Assembly (NCBI RefSeq): GCF_001643375.1
Contig: NZ_LSHB01000030.1
Span: 1 to 64,000 of the forward strand
Source: Chryseobacterium sp. FP211-J200
GTDB taxonomy: Bacteria; Bacteroidota; Bacteroidia; Flavobacteriales; Weeksellaceae
DNA: 64,000 bases
Direction of reading: 5' to 3'
In this document: in pieces, positions 27,511-36,330 of the stretch
How the letters are laid out: each line of letters begins with the position of its first letter
Position numbering within the stretch: the first letter of the stretch is position 1
Notes under the pieces: generated by a model
What the model was told of the DNA's origin: nothing
Seen by the model: only the letters and a program-made list of their open reading frames with translations
The model's database searches: none
Translations under genes and position numbers: made by a program

Positions 27511-28258
27511 ACAAAATCTTAAAGAATTAATAGACACCAATGATTTCGTAGAACACGTCTCTGTGGACTGTGTGATATTCGGGTTTCACAAGGATACGCT
27601 GAAGGTTCTGCTCCTGAAATATCATGACCTTGATCTCTGGTCTGTTCCAGGCGGATTTATCTTCAATGATGAGAATCTGAATGACGCAGCTGCTAGAACT
27701 TTATACGAAAGAACACACCTTTCGGACGTATTTTTGGAGCAATTTTATACCTTTGGAGACATCAAAAGAACCGAAAACAATACACATCAAAAACTACTTG
27801 AAAATAGAAATATCGAAGTGGACCAAAATCACTGGATCTATCAGCGTTTTATTTCCGTAGGTTATTGTGCCTTAATAGATTATACTTTGACCTACACTTT
27901 CCCAGATTCCTTCAATGAAGTTTGCCAATGGTTCAATGTCAGCGAGTTACCAAACATGGCCTTCGATCACCAGGAAATGATAGAAAAAGGACTACTCTAT
28001 CTCAGAAAAAATATTGATTATCAGGTGATGGGAAGTAATCTTCTTCCGGACAAATTTACGATGAAAGAGTTGCAACATCTTTATGAAGCCATCCTTGGAG
28101 AACCGCTCAGACGCAACAATTTCCAGAGAAAGATCCTCGGAATGAACATCCTGGAAAGATTGGAAAAACATTACAGTGGTTCTGCTAACAAAGCGCCTTT
28201 TCTGTACAGATTTTTGGACGGTTCGAACACTACTATTTCAAAATCGGACTTTGACTAA
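27488..28258 (+). CDS. NrtR-type Nudix transcriptional regulator
   Basis: 256 residues: a Nudix fold (about 20-150) plus a C-terminal winged helix ('FTMKELQHLYEAILGEPLRRNNFQRKILGMNILERL', about 190-225), the NrtR arrangement. The Nudix box is degenerate: after GGFIFNDENLNDAAA the expected REUxEE reads RTLYER (70-75), so catalytic glutamates are lost and the domain should sense a ligand rather than hydrolyse. Bacteroidota relatives control sugar catabolic genes (for example arabinose or glucose). It likely controls the linked transporter and the divergent susC operon; this locus has no HTCS or anti-sigma pair nearby. Confidence 0.85.
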   Translation: MTENTKNKQNLKELIDTNDFVEHVSVDCVIFGFHKDTLKVLLLKYHDLDLWSVPGGFIFNDENLNDAAARTLYERTHLSDVFLEQFYTFGDIKRTENNTHQKLLENRNIEVDQNHWIYQRFISVGYCALIDYTLTYTFPDSFNEVCQWFNVSELPNMAFDHQEMIEKGLLYLRKNIDYQVMGSNLLPDKFTMKELQHLYEAILGEPLRRNNFQRKILGMNILERLEKHYSGSANKAPFLYRFLDGSNTTISKSDFD

Positions 28259-28290
28259 TTGATTTACTTTTGTAAGGATCAAATAAAAAC

Positions 28291-28320
28291 AAAAAAGACG
28301 ACATATTCTGTCGTCTTTTC
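28291..28320. terminator. Bidirectional terminator
   Basis: AAAAGACGACA (28293-28303) pairs with TGTCGTCTTTT (28309-28319) around TATTC, serving the Nudix gene (+) and the M28 peptidase gene (-). Confidence 0.88.
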
Positions 28321-28361
28321 TGTTATAAAAAATTCAAAATCTAATTTCTAGATTCTAAACT

Positions 28362-29387
28362 CTATCTGTTACTCTTCCCATCAACTTTGATCCTCTCTGG
28401 TCTGTTTGCCAATTCCCAAGCTGTAGTGAAAACCAATTGCGTTCTTTTCTGCAACAGTGGATAGTCTATTTTATCAGGTTTATCTGATGGTTTGTGGTAA
28501 TCTTCATGAATTCCGTCGAAGAAGAATGCCACTGGAATATTATGCTTTGCAAAGTTATAGTGGTCTGATCTGTAATATAATCTCTGTGGATCTTTCGGGT
28601 CGTCATATTTATAATTAAGTTCCAGATTGACAGATTTTTGGTTCGCAGTTTCATTGATCTTTTTAAGTTCTGTACTCAACATTTCGGAGCCGATCACGTA
28701 CACATATTGTTTGCCTCTGTTTTCCGGATCGTCGCGCCCGATCATATCGATATTAAGGTCAGCAACTGTGTTTGCTAAAGGGAAAACTGGATTGTCAGAA
28801 TAATACTCGGAACCGAAAAGTCCGTGCTCCTCGCCTGTCACGTGAAGGAAAAGGATGGAACGTTTTGGACCATAACCTTTTTTCTTAGCTTCCTGGAAGG
28901 CTTTTGCGATTTCCATTACCGCCACAGTTCCACTTCCATCGTCGTCTGCTCCATTGTAAACAACGCCATTCTTTGTTCCAACGTGATCATAATGTCCAGA
29001 GATGACAATCACCTCATTGGGCTTTTCACTTCCTTCGATATAGGCTAGAATGTTTTCAGAATCTGGCAAGGCTTCACCATATTTTTTCATCGCTTCAGTA
29101 GGCACTTTTTGATAGTACGAACCCAAAGCTTCAGGAAAACCGATACCATATTTTTTATATTGCTCGATCATATAAACGCCGGCTTTCTTCTGACCTGCAC
29201 TTCCCGTATCTCTACCTTCCATATCGTCGGCAGCAATCACATAAAGGTTTGTTTTGAGATCTTCAAGACTAATTTTATTATAAGCGTCTTTGAAACCTTT
29301 GCCTTCATAAGTGAAGTTTTTTGCGGCCGAGCAGCTTTGCAACAACGCAAAACCAGCAAGGAAACCGTATAGTTTTATATTTTTCAT
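28362..29387 (-). CDS. M28 family metallopeptidase lipoprotein
   Basis: 341 residues, lipoprotein signal with Cys19 (LLQSCSAAK). Two-zinc aminopeptidase core: His132 and Asp134 (ISGHYDHVG), Asp near 148-150 (NGADDDGSGT), Glu186-187 (TGEEHGLFGSE), the Asp of 'NIDMIGRD' and the late His of 'DGIHEDYHKPSD'. The N-terminal 'DDMEGRDTGSAGQKKA' is typical of secreted Bacteroidota M28 peptidases. It should trim N-terminal residues from peptides in the periplasm or at the surface. Monocistronic as far as visible. Confidence 0.92.
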   Translation of the reverse strand: MKNIKLYGFLAGFALLQSCSAAKNFTYEGKGFKDAYNKISLEDLKTNLYVIAADDMEGRDTGSAGQKKAGVYMIEQYKKYGIGFPEALGSYYQKVPTEAMKKYGEALPDSENILAYIEGSEKPNEVIVISGHYDHVGTKNGVVYNGADDDGSGTVAVMEIAKAFQEAKKKGYGPKRSILFLHVTGEEHGLFGSEYYSDNPVFPLANTVADLNIDMIGRDDPENRGKQYVYVIGSEMLSTELKKINETANQKSVNLELNYKYDDPKDPQRLYYRSDHYNFAKHNIPVAFFFDGIHEDYHKPSDKPDKIDYPLLQKRTQLVFTTAWELANRPERIKVDGKSNR

Positions 29388-29427
29388 AAAGTAAATTTAG
29401 TATTAAGTCGGTGTTATAAAAGGATTG

Positions 29428-29775
29428 TTACAAAGTTTTACCAAATTTTTTCTTTAAATCAAATTCGGTTTTAACAAATAAAAAGATGGCCAGTAATATT
29501 GTTTCTACTATTCCGATCGTATTGATCACATTTTGATCTGAAAAGAAAAATAAGCCTATAATTCCTGTTATTAGAAGTAGAATCCCGAAGACCATCAATA
29601 ATTTGGAAGACAACTTTTGAGCAAAATTCCATCGCTCCAAGTTTTTCATAGAACTTGTTGTCCTGTAACCATAGAGGTAATTGATCTTTTTTGGAGGAAA
29701 CACAAACATCAGAATTCCTGCGAACAGAAATACGGAACCGACAAGAAAAGGTACAGATGTGGTATTTTCTATCAT
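29428..29775 (-). CDS. SdpI/YfhL-family membrane protein
   Basis: 115 residues with three membrane helices. The SdpI-like signature 'YGYRTTSSMKNLERWNFAQKLSS' (about 35-57) between helix 1 and 2 is clear. B. subtilis SdpI gives immunity to the SdpC toxin, but most members have no known role. It is followed downstream by the M28 gene and preceded by the VOC gene with 16 bases between, so it may be co-transcribed with the two small genes upstream. Confidence 0.8.
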   Translation of the reverse strand: MIENTTSVPFLVGSVFLFAGILMFVFPPKKINYLYGYRTTSSMKNLERWNFAQKLSSKLLMVFGILLLITGIIGLFFFSDQNVINTIGIVETILLAIFLFVKTEFDLKKKFGKTL

Positions 29776-29791
29776 AATTGATGATTTTTAA

Positions 29792-30142
29792 TTAATTTTT
29801 CTCTCCAAAAGTCAATAATGTTCCGCTTGGGTCGATCAGCGAAAAATCTTTAATATGCCAAGGTTTTGTTTCCAATTTTCCGTTGGGATGGATTTCAATG
29901 CCTTGATCCTGAATTTCTTGATACAATTTTTCAATCTCATTTTCAATTCTCAGATAAATCATAAAATCCGATTTTTCCGGAACCAAATTTTCAAAGCTAA
30001 AAAAGTGGATCTCCAATTCCTGATATTTCGTGATCAGATAATCGCCATGGTCTGCAACCAATTCAAAACCTAATTTCGAATAATAATCAATTGTCTTTTC
30101 CTTATTGATAAAAGGAAGCTTGGGAATAACCAGTGAAATCAT
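29792..30142 (-). CDS. VOC superfamily (glyoxalase/bleomycin-resistance-like) protein
   Basis: 116 residues in the paired beta-alpha-beta-beta-beta VOC pattern: 'ISLVIPKLPFINKEKTIDYYSKLGFELVADHGDYLITKYQELEIHFF' and the closing 'HIKDFSLIDPSGTLLTFGE', where the D-P-x-G-x-x-x-x-F motif is typical. The bleomycin-binding-protein-like branch is likely, but metal ligands are not all recognisable and no substrate can be named. The start ATG at 30142 is 12 bases after the YciI stop. Confidence 0.85.
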   Translation of the reverse strand: MISLVIPKLPFINKEKTIDYYSKLGFELVADHGDYLITKYQELEIHFFSFENLVPEKSDFMIYLRIENEIEKLYQEIQDQGIEIHPNGKLETKPWHIKDFSLIDPSGTLLTFGEKN

Positions 30143-30154
30143 AGTTCTGAATTT

Positions 30155-30424
30155 TTAAGCTAATTCATCATTCCATTCTCTGATGGTCACTTTTGCAATC
30201 AAACCTTCCTGAACAAAAGGGTCACCATTTACAAATTCCTCCGCAGCTTCCTTATTGATGAAGATTGCCATTGCACCTTCTCCCTCATTGGCAAAAGCGC
30301 CTGTTCCCAAAACTTTTCCAGACTTGATGAACTCTTCCTCCAATACTTCGTGGCGTGGAAAAACGGCCATAAACTCATCCATTGTTTTGTCAGTGGCGTG
30401 TTCGTAAAATACTACTGCTTTCAT
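30155..30424 (-). CDS. YciI family protein
   Basis: 89 residues of the YciI dimeric alpha/beta-barrel fold: 'HEVLEEEFIKSGKVLGTGAF', 'GAMAIFINKEAAEEFVNGDPFVQEGLIAKVTIREW', with the 'DPFV..GL......I..W' block that defines the family. The conserved His25-type residue (PRH) and Asp (GDPF) are present. Proposed roles are ill-defined dehydrogenation or chlorohydrolase-like chemistry. First of a three-gene minus-strand group with VOC and SdpI-like genes. Confidence 0.88.
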   Translation of the reverse strand: MKAVVFYEHATDKTMDEFMAVFPRHEVLEEEFIKSGKVLGTGAFANEGEGAMAIFINKEAAEEFVNGDPFVQEGLIAKVTIREWNDELA

Positions 30425-30470
30425 ATTGTATGTTTTTTAATTTTAATAAAGATAAAAATTAATACTATAA

Positions 30471-33305
30471 TTAATGCGCTTCCAACCAGTTATTTCCAAC
30501 ACCAACTTCGACTAAAAGCGGAACTGTCGTAACGAATGCAGATTCCATTTCTTTTTTAATTAATGACATCGCAACATCTACTTCATCAATCGGTGCTTCG
30601 AAAAGTAGTTCATCATGAACCTGCAAAAGCATTTTGGTTTGAAGGTTTTGAGCTTCCAATTCTTCATCAATTTTTATCATTGCCAATTTGATGATGTCGG
30701 CTGCACTACCTTGGATTGGCGCATTCACAGCGTTTCTTTCGGCGTGGGCTTTAACTACAAAATTGCTGGAATTGATATCTTTCAAATGGCGTTTTCTACC
30801 AAGAATCGTTTGGACATAACCTAGATCCTGAGCTTTCTTGACTTGCTCTGCCATATATTCTTTCAAACGCGGATAAGATTCATAATAAGAATCGATCATC
30901 TTTTTCGCTTCGGTTCTGGAAAGTCCGGTTTGTTCGGCTAAGGCAAAGGCACCTTGACCATAAATAATTCCAAAATTCACCGTTTTCGCCTGACCTCTTT
31001 GGATTTTCGTCACTTCTTCCAATGGAATATCAAACAACTTCGCCGCCGTCGAAACGTGAATATCTTCACCATTTTGGAAAGCAGCGATCATATTTTGCTC
31101 GCCGGAAATTTCGGCAATCAATCTTAATTCAATTTGAGAATAATCGGCGGAGATGATCTTTTTTCCTTCATCAGAAACAAATGCACCACGGATCTGTTGT
31201 CCTCTTAAAGTTCGGATCGGGATATTTTGAAGATTCGGATTCACACTTGCCAGACGTCCTGTTGCTGCGACAGTTTGCGCAAAAGTCGTGTGAACACGTT
31301 CATCTTTTTTATCAATTTGACTTGGCAACGCATCAACATAGGTTGATTTCAATTTCTGCAAAGTTCTGTATTCCAGAATCGAAGCGATGATCTCGTGTTT
31401 CGAAGACAATTTTTGAAGCACATCTTCAGAAGTTGCGTATTGTCCGGTTTTTGTTTTTTTAGCTTTCGGATCCAATTGCATTTTATCAAAAAGAATTTCG
31501 CCCAGCTGTTTCGGAGAATTCATATTGAAATTTTCTCCAGACAATTCAAAGATCTTGGATTCTAAAATGCGAAGGTCATTTTCCAAATCGATACTTTCTT
31601 GCGCCAACCAATTGTTATCGAGTTTTACGCCCGTCAATTCGATTTTCGCAAGAACACGCATTAAGGGCATTTCGACATTGTAGAACAATTCTTCCAAATT
31701 TTCTTTGGCTAATTGTGGCGCAAACAATTCATATAATTGAAACGTCACGTCTGCATCTTCCGCAGCATAAGCCGTTTGCGTTTCGATATCAACTTCACGA
31801 AGCGTCAATTGATTTTTCCCTTTTTTACCAATAAGTGATTCTATGGAAACTGGTTTGTAATCGAGGTACATCTCGGACAGATAATCCATTCCGTGTCGGC
31901 CATCGGGATTCAAAAGGTAATGTGCGATCATGGTGTCAAAGATTTTACCTTTAACATCGATATTATAATTCTGAAGAACTTTTGCATCGTATTTCAGATT
32001 ATGAGCAATTTTCAAAACTTCTTCAGCTTCAAAAAATGGTCGGAAAAGTTCGATCGTTTCTTGTGCTTCTTCCCTATTTTCAGAGATTGGAATATAATAA
32101 GCTAAACCTTTTTTATAAGAGAAACTCATCCCGATCAGTTCCGCTTCCAACTCATTGAGCGAAGTCGTTTCTGTATCAAAACAAACCGATTTTTGCTTGA
32201 GGAGATTGTTTAAAAGAATTCTCTGCGCTTTTGGATCATTGATATATTGATAGAGATGGTCGTTGCCTTCGATGTTTGATTTTGTAGTGGTTGCCTGGTC
32301 TAGCTGTTCGAAAGTGGCAAACATATCCATCATTCCATTTTTGTTTGGCGCATTGGATGTCTCAACTTTTCCGTCATTAGGATTTTCAACTTCCATCAAT
32401 TCTTGCACATATTCTTTGTTTGAAAATGCGCGGTAAAGATTCTCGTACAATCTTCGGAATTCCAATTCGTCAAAGATCTCTTTCACTTTATCAAAATCTG
32501 GCATATCCAGATCGTATTGCTCTTCGATGAATTCAATCGGAGCGTCACAGATAATCGTTGCTAATTTTTTAGATAAAATGCCACGCTCTGCGCTGGCTTC
32601 TACTTTCTCTTTCATTTTTCCCTTCAGCGTGTGCGTGTTTGCCAAAAGATTTTCCATCGACCCAAATTCTTGAATGAATTTTCTAGCCGTTTTATCACCA
32701 ACACCATCCAAACCTGGAATATTATCAACAGCATCGCCCATCATTCCTAGATAATCAATGATCTGTTTCGGGTCGTTGATCTCGTATTTGGCCTTAATTT
32801 CTTCAACACCAAGGATTTCGATGTCGCTACCTTTCATGCTGGGTTTGTAGATTTTTATTTTATCTGTCACCAATTGTGCAAAATCCTTGTCAGGCGTTAC
32901 CATAAAGACATTGTAGCCTTGTTTCTCCGCTTTGCAGGCAATCGTTCCAATGACATCATCCGCTTCATAGCCTTCAACTCCCAAGATTGGAATGTGCATT
33001 GCATTCAAAATATCATTGATGAATGGCTTTGCCAAGAGAATTGGTTCCGGCGTTTCCAGACGATTGGCTTTATATTCTGCATAATCATCGTGGCGAACAT
33101 TTGTTCGGCCCACATCGAAAACGACAGCCAGATGCGTTGGGCGATCTCTCTTAATTAATTCGATCAAAGAATTGGTGAAACCGAAAATGGCAGAAGTATT
33201 GATACCTTTTGTCGTGATCCTAGGATTTTTGATGAAGGCAAAATAACCACGAAATATCATGGCGTACGCATCTATGAGATATAATCTTTTGTCTGTTGAA
33301 GTCAT
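30471..33305 (-). CDS. polA: DNA polymerase I
   Basis: 944 residues. The N-terminal 5'-3' exonuclease (about 1-300, 'LYLIDAYAMIFRGYFAF', 'VEGYEADDVIGT', 'MMGDAVDNIPGLDGVGDKTA'), the 3'-5' exonuclease (about 350-530) with an intact FDTETTSL motif so proofreading should work, and the family A polymerase (about 570-944) with motif A 'SADYSQIELRLIA', motif B 'RGQAKTVNFGIIYGQG', and motif C 'LLQVHDELLFEAP'. It fills gaps in repair and removes RNA primers. A minus-strand -7 box ends 5 bases before the ATG, so the mRNA may be nearly leaderless. Confidence 0.98.
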   Translation of the reverse strand: MTSTDKRLYLIDAYAMIFRGYFAFIKNPRITTKGINTSAIFGFTNSLIELIKRDRPTHLAVVFDVGRTNVRHDDYAEYKANRLETPEPILLAKPFINDILNAMHIPILGVEGYEADDVIGTIACKAEKQGYNVFMVTPDKDFAQLVTDKIKIYKPSMKGSDIEILGVEEIKAKYEINDPKQIIDYLGMMGDAVDNIPGLDGVGDKTARKFIQEFGSMENLLANTHTLKGKMKEKVEASAERGILSKKLATIICDAPIEFIEEQYDLDMPDFDKVKEIFDELEFRRLYENLYRAFSNKEYVQELMEVENPNDGKVETSNAPNKNGMMDMFATFEQLDQATTTKSNIEGNDHLYQYINDPKAQRILLNNLLKQKSVCFDTETTSLNELEAELIGMSFSYKKGLAYYIPISENREEAQETIELFRPFFEAEEVLKIAHNLKYDAKVLQNYNIDVKGKIFDTMIAHYLLNPDGRHGMDYLSEMYLDYKPVSIESLIGKKGKNQLTLREVDIETQTAYAAEDADVTFQLYELFAPQLAKENLEELFYNVEMPLMRVLAKIELTGVKLDNNWLAQESIDLENDLRILESKIFELSGENFNMNSPKQLGEILFDKMQLDPKAKKTKTGQYATSEDVLQKLSSKHEIIASILEYRTLQKLKSTYVDALPSQIDKKDERVHTTFAQTVAATGRLASVNPNLQNIPIRTLRGQQIRGAFVSDEGKKIISADYSQIELRLIAEISGEQNMIAAFQNGEDIHVSTAAKLFDIPLEEVTKIQRGQAKTVNFGIIYGQGAFALAEQTGLSRTEAKKMIDSYYESYPRLKEYMAEQVKKAQDLGYVQTILGRKRHLKDINSSNFVVKAHAERNAVNAPIQGSAADIIKLAMIKIDEELEAQNLQTKMLLQVHDELLFEAPIDEVDVAMSLIKKEMESAFVTTVPLLVEVGVGNNWLEAH

Positions 33306-33310
33306 AAAAA

Positions 33311-33318
33311 CAAAAGTA
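33311..33318 (-). promoter_or_regulatory. -7 promoter box of polA
   Basis: TACTTTTG on the minus strand ends 5 bases before the polA ATG at 33305, leaving almost no room for a leader. Confidence 0.5.
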
Positions 33319-33397
33319 ATAAAAATGTGATGATTAATGATTGAAAGACCTAAAATAAGCGTGATTGAATTCTGTTAAAAAAATCTTAAAATTTTGA

Positions 33398-33427
33398 TTG
33401 AAATATTGAAATTTGATTGTAATTTTG
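33398..33427 (+). promoter_or_regulatory. Promoter with -33 TTG and -7 TAATTTTG
   Basis: TTG at 33398-33400, 19-base spacer, TAATTTTG at 33420-33427, ATG at 33438. It is among the best matches to the Bacteroidota consensus in the window. Confidence 0.6.
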
Positions 33428-33437
33428 CAAAAAACAA

Positions 33438-33992
33438 ATGAAAAAATATCTACTCTCTCTCTTTCTAACATTCTATCTGTCAAGCCTCCTGATTTCCTGC
33501 GCAAATTATGGAGATGCTTTGGTATACAAGAATAAAGATATCAAAGTTTCTAAGATCAAAACTGTCCTATACTTCAATCCAGAAGTATTTCCTGACATTA
33601 CTGAGATCAAAGAACCAACTTACACAGCTTTTTACAGTGCAACATCCGACAAGATGAAGGCGCTTGGAAATATCAAGTATCTCCAAGTGGACACGCCCAT
33701 TTCCTTTGATGACGTGGATACAAAAATGGTCAAGGAGATCTGTCTGAACAATAATGCGGATATTGCTGTGGTACCAAAGGTGAAATACTTCAAAGTGGGG
33801 TTTGGAAAGTATGTGTTTTCCAATCAAGTGATCGTAAGTATGAAGCTGTACGATTCCAATGGTTATTTTATCATGGAAACTTCGTACGATACCTACAAAG
33901 GCAATGGCAGATTATTAGGTTCTGCATCCAATTCTGTGATCATCGGAACAAAAGGTGCAATCAGAAAAATGGACAAAGAATTGAGAAACTAA
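33438..33992 (+). CDS. Lipoprotein of unknown function
   Basis: 184 residues with a lipoprotein signal peptide and Cys21 (SSLLISCANYGD). The mature part alternates strands and helices ('KVSKIKTVLYFNPEVFP', 'KEICLNNNADIAVVPKVKYFKVG', 'NQVIVSMKLYDSNGYFIMETSYDTYKGNGRLLGSAS'), a layout seen in periplasmic proteins with an anticodon-binding-like or TolB-N-like fold, where a lipoprotein computes a 'nucleotide' of partners. I do not recognise the family. It is monocistronic with its own promoter. Confidence 0.6.
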   Translation: MKKYLLSLFLTFYLSSLLISCANYGDALVYKNKDIKVSKIKTVLYFNPEVFPDITEIKEPTYTAFYSATSDKMKALGNIKYLQVDTPISFDDVDTKMVKEICLNNNADIAVVPKVKYFKVGFGKYVFSNQVIVSMKLYDSNGYFIMETSYDTYKGNGRLLGSASNSVIIGTKGAIRKMDKELRN

Positions 33993-34066
33993 GTTTTTTC
34001 TATTCTAAACTAATTTTTATTCACATTATATTAATCTATTTCTAAAGGAATTCTTTCAGATTTTAA

Positions 34067-34074
34067 TACTTTTG
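34067..34074 (+). promoter_or_regulatory. -7 promoter box of mgtE
   Basis: TACTTTTG. The expected transcription start is near 34081, downstream of the nearby ATG at 34077 but upstream of the TTG at 34115. Confidence 0.45.
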
Positions 34075-34114
34075 CAATGCAAAAATCCTTAAGATCGAGA
34101 ATCCAGAAATTATA

Positions 34115-35413
34115 TTGAATCCAGCCGACGTTGCAGAATCACTGAGCAAATTGCCAGTGAAGGAACGTCTGTTGCAATTTCTGAAATTACCAAAGTCAGA
34201 GAAAGCAGATGTTTTCTCCCACTTAGATCCTGATTTCCAGGAAGAAACCATTAGAAGCATTGCAAGCCACGAGGTTTCTGATATCCTGAATGAAATGTCG
34301 CCTGACGACAGAACCCAGCTTTTTGAGGATTTTCCAGATGAATTGATCAAATCATCCATCAACCTTCTGAATCCGCAAGAACGACGAGTTGCTTTGAAGC
34401 TTTTGGGTTATGAGGCTGATTCTATCGCGCGATTGATGACACCTTATTACGTTCAGATCCGTAAAGAATGGACGGTAAAACGTTGTCTGCAACAGATCAA
34501 AAAAGTGGGAAAAAAAGTGGAAACGCTTAACTTCCTGTATGTTGTTGATGAAAAGAATATTTTGATCGATGATATTACAATTGGTTCTCTCCTACTGGCG
34601 GATGAAGATCAATTGATCTCTGAACTTTCGGATGACCATTTTGTAGCAATCACAACCACAACTTCCAAGGAAGATGCAGTTCCCTACTTTGAAAAATATG
34701 ACCGAAGTGCTTTGCCGATCATCACAGAGAATGGCGTTTTGGTAGGAATTGTAACCATCGATGATATCCTAGACCAAATCGAATCTCAGAATACAGAAGA
34801 CATCCAAAAATTTGGAGGTTTGGATGCGTTGGATATGCCATACACACAGACTTCCATTTTTGAAATGGTGAAGAAACGAGGTTTTTGGCTTATTGTACTT
34901 TTCTTTTCTGAGATGTTGACCGCTTCTGCCATGGGTTATTTTGAAGATGAGATTCAGAAAGCGGTTGTCCTGGCTTTGTTTGTTCCATTGATCATTTCGA
35001 GTGGTGGAAATACCGGCTCGCAGGCTGCAACGCTTATCATTAGGGCAATGGCATTACAGGAAATCGGTTTGAAGGACTGGTGGTACGTCATGAAAAAGGA
35101 AATCTTCACGGGAATATTTCTAGGAAGTATCTTAGGAATTATTGGATTCATGCGAATCGCTTTCTGGCAAAAGATCGGACTCTTCGATTACGGAGAACAC
35201 TGGACTTTTGTAGGATTGAGTATAGGTGTTTCTCTAATGCTCATCGTACTTTGGGGAACGATATCTGGTTCTATGGTTCCATTTGTTCTCAAAAAGCTGA
35301 AGCTGGACCCAGCAACTTCTTCTGCTCCCTTTGTGGCAACCCTTGTGGATGTTACAGGTTTGATCATCTACTTTTCTGTTGCGGGATTATTCCTTACGGG
35401 AAAACTTCTTTAA
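34115..35413 (+). CDS. mgtE: Magnesium transporter MgtE
   Basis: 432 residues as given by the TTG start at 34115: N domain of superhelical repeats (about 1-125, '[24 protein letters not shown]', '[14 protein letters not shown]'), two CBS domains (about 130-255, '[14 protein letters not shown]'-like '[14 protein letters not shown]'), a plug helix and five membrane helices with the pore block '[24 protein letters not shown]'. It is a Mg2+-gated inward Mg2+ channel. The N-terminus is uncertain: in-frame codons upstream ([11 protein letters not shown]) look like part of the N domain, but the only ATG (34077) is in another frame, one base off across a run of five A. See findings. Confidence 0.93.
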   Translation: MNPADVAESLSKLPVKERLLQFLKLPKSEKADVFSHLDPDFQEETIRSIASHEVSDILNEMSPDDRTQLFEDFPDELIKSSINLLNPQERRVALKLLGYEADSIARLMTPYYVQIRKEWTVKRCLQQIKKVGKKVETLNFLYVVDEKNILIDDITIGSLLLADEDQLISELSDDHFVAITTTTSKEDAVPYFEKYDRSALPIITENGVLVGIVTIDDILDQIESQNTEDIQKFGGLDALDMPYTQTSIFEMVKKRGFWLIVLFFSEMLTASAMGYFEDEIQKAVVLALFVPLIISSGGNTGSQAATLIIRAMALQEIGLKDWWYVMKKEIFTGIFLGSILGIIGFMRIAFWQKIGLFDYGEHWTFVGLSIGVSLMLIVLWGTISGSMVPFVLKKLKLDPATSSAPFVATLVDVTGLIIYFSVAGLFLTGKLL

Positions 35414-35424
35414 TTGCTTTCATA

Positions 35425-35622
35425 AAACACCTCGACTTCGCTGAGTGTGACATTCAGATATAAAACTGGAGCTAAATGATCAACAAATCTTCAATCTGGG
35501 CGAAGCGCGCCCCAGCTTGAGTAGAAATCCTTTTTTGTGCCTGGAAAACTAGGCAAAAAAGATTGACTTCGTCGAACCACTTCGTTAGGTTTGGGAACGG
35601 AAGACGGATAAGGCACCCAAAT
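35425..35622. repeat. Dispersed intergenic repeat, copy B (inverted, rearranged)
   Basis: A convergent gap between mgtE and ppa. Bases 35560-35591 are the exact reverse complement of 11613-11644, and 35590-35622 matches 11487-11519. The part with 'CTGGGCGAAGCGCGCCCCAG' forms a GC-rich hairpin near 35495-35515, and 'CTTTTTTGTGCCT...AGGCAAAAAAG' forms another. Relative to copy A the 32-base block sits inside the CCCAA|TCTTTTTGCC junction instead of at the end. No gene is present. Confidence 0.8.
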
Positions 35623-35639
35623 AACTGATAATAAAATAT

Positions 35640-35676
35640 TTAAACAAAAATGCCACCTTAGTAAAGATGGCATTTG
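35640..35676 (-). terminator. Terminator of ppa
   Basis: AAATGCCA (35648-35655) pairs with TGGCATTT (35668-35675), extended by CTT/AAG, with T5 on the minus strand, 20 bases after the ppa stop. Confidence 0.82.
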
Positions 35677-35695
35677 TAATTGATATGACTAACTA

Positions 35696-36316
35696 TTATT
35701 TCAATTTGCCAACGAAATTGTCTGTGTAATCTTTTTGAGATGCCACAACTACTTTTCTTGCTTGGTCTGCGCCGTAGATCAGGTCGATCTTCACTTTAGC
35801 AGGCTCAGTTGGTAAGTTTTTGTAGCTCAAGAAGTAATGCAAAAGACGGTTAACTTCAGCAGTTGGCAACTCAGAAATATCTCTGATGTGACCGTAAACC
35901 TGATCTTCCACCAATACTGCGATGATCTTGTCATCTGCCTCGCCCTTGTCGATCATTTGGAAACCTCCAATTGGGATCGCTTGCAAAAGAATGTTGCCTG
36001 AAGTGAAATTGTGCGAGCTCAGAACGCAGATGTCCAGAGGATCGTGATCTCCCTCTGTAACGTCTGTTGCGCCAGTAGCAACTGCTAGATTCTTCACTTC
36101 TTCTTCGCAATATGTTCTTGGTACAAAACCGTACATTGCCGGGATGATGTTGGAGAATTTTTGTGGGCGATCTACTTTCAGGTAGCCGCTTTCTTTGTCA
36201 ACTTCATATTTGATAGTGTCTGTAGGAACGATCTCTACGAAAACGTTTACAACTTCTGGAGCGTTGTCTCCAGCTGAAATCCCGTGCCACGGATGGGCTT
36301 TAAAATTTGGAATCAT
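35696..36316 (-). CDS. ppa: Inorganic pyrophosphatase
   Basis: Class I soluble pyrophosphatase, 206 residues, hydrolysing PPi to phosphate to drive biosynthesis. The metal-binding motif DHDPLDICVL is intact (D-x-D-P-x-D), with upstream 'YGFVPRTYCEEE' and downstream 'DDKIIAVLVED' and 'HYFLSYKNLP'. It lies 14 bases downstream of a small membrane protein gene and may be the last gene of the radC operon. Confidence 0.96.
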   Translation of the reverse strand: MIPNFKAHPWHGISAGDNAPEVVNVFVEIVPTDTIKYEVDKESGYLKVDRPQKFSNIIPAMYGFVPRTYCEEEVKNLAVATGATDVTEGDHDPLDICVLSSHNFTSGNILLQAIPIGGFQMIDKGEADDKIIAVLVEDQVYGHIRDISELPTAEVNRLLHYFLSYKNLPTEPAKVKIDLIYGADQARKVVVASQKDYTDNFVGKLK

Positions 36317-36330
36317 GTATCTTTTAGTGT

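Noticed and set aside
28264-28275. TTACTTTTGTAA after the Nudix gene as a further Xre site
   Set aside because: It is in the 3' region of a gene with no promoter function to regulate there, and the sequence is a by-product of the -7 motif; left out of the regulon.
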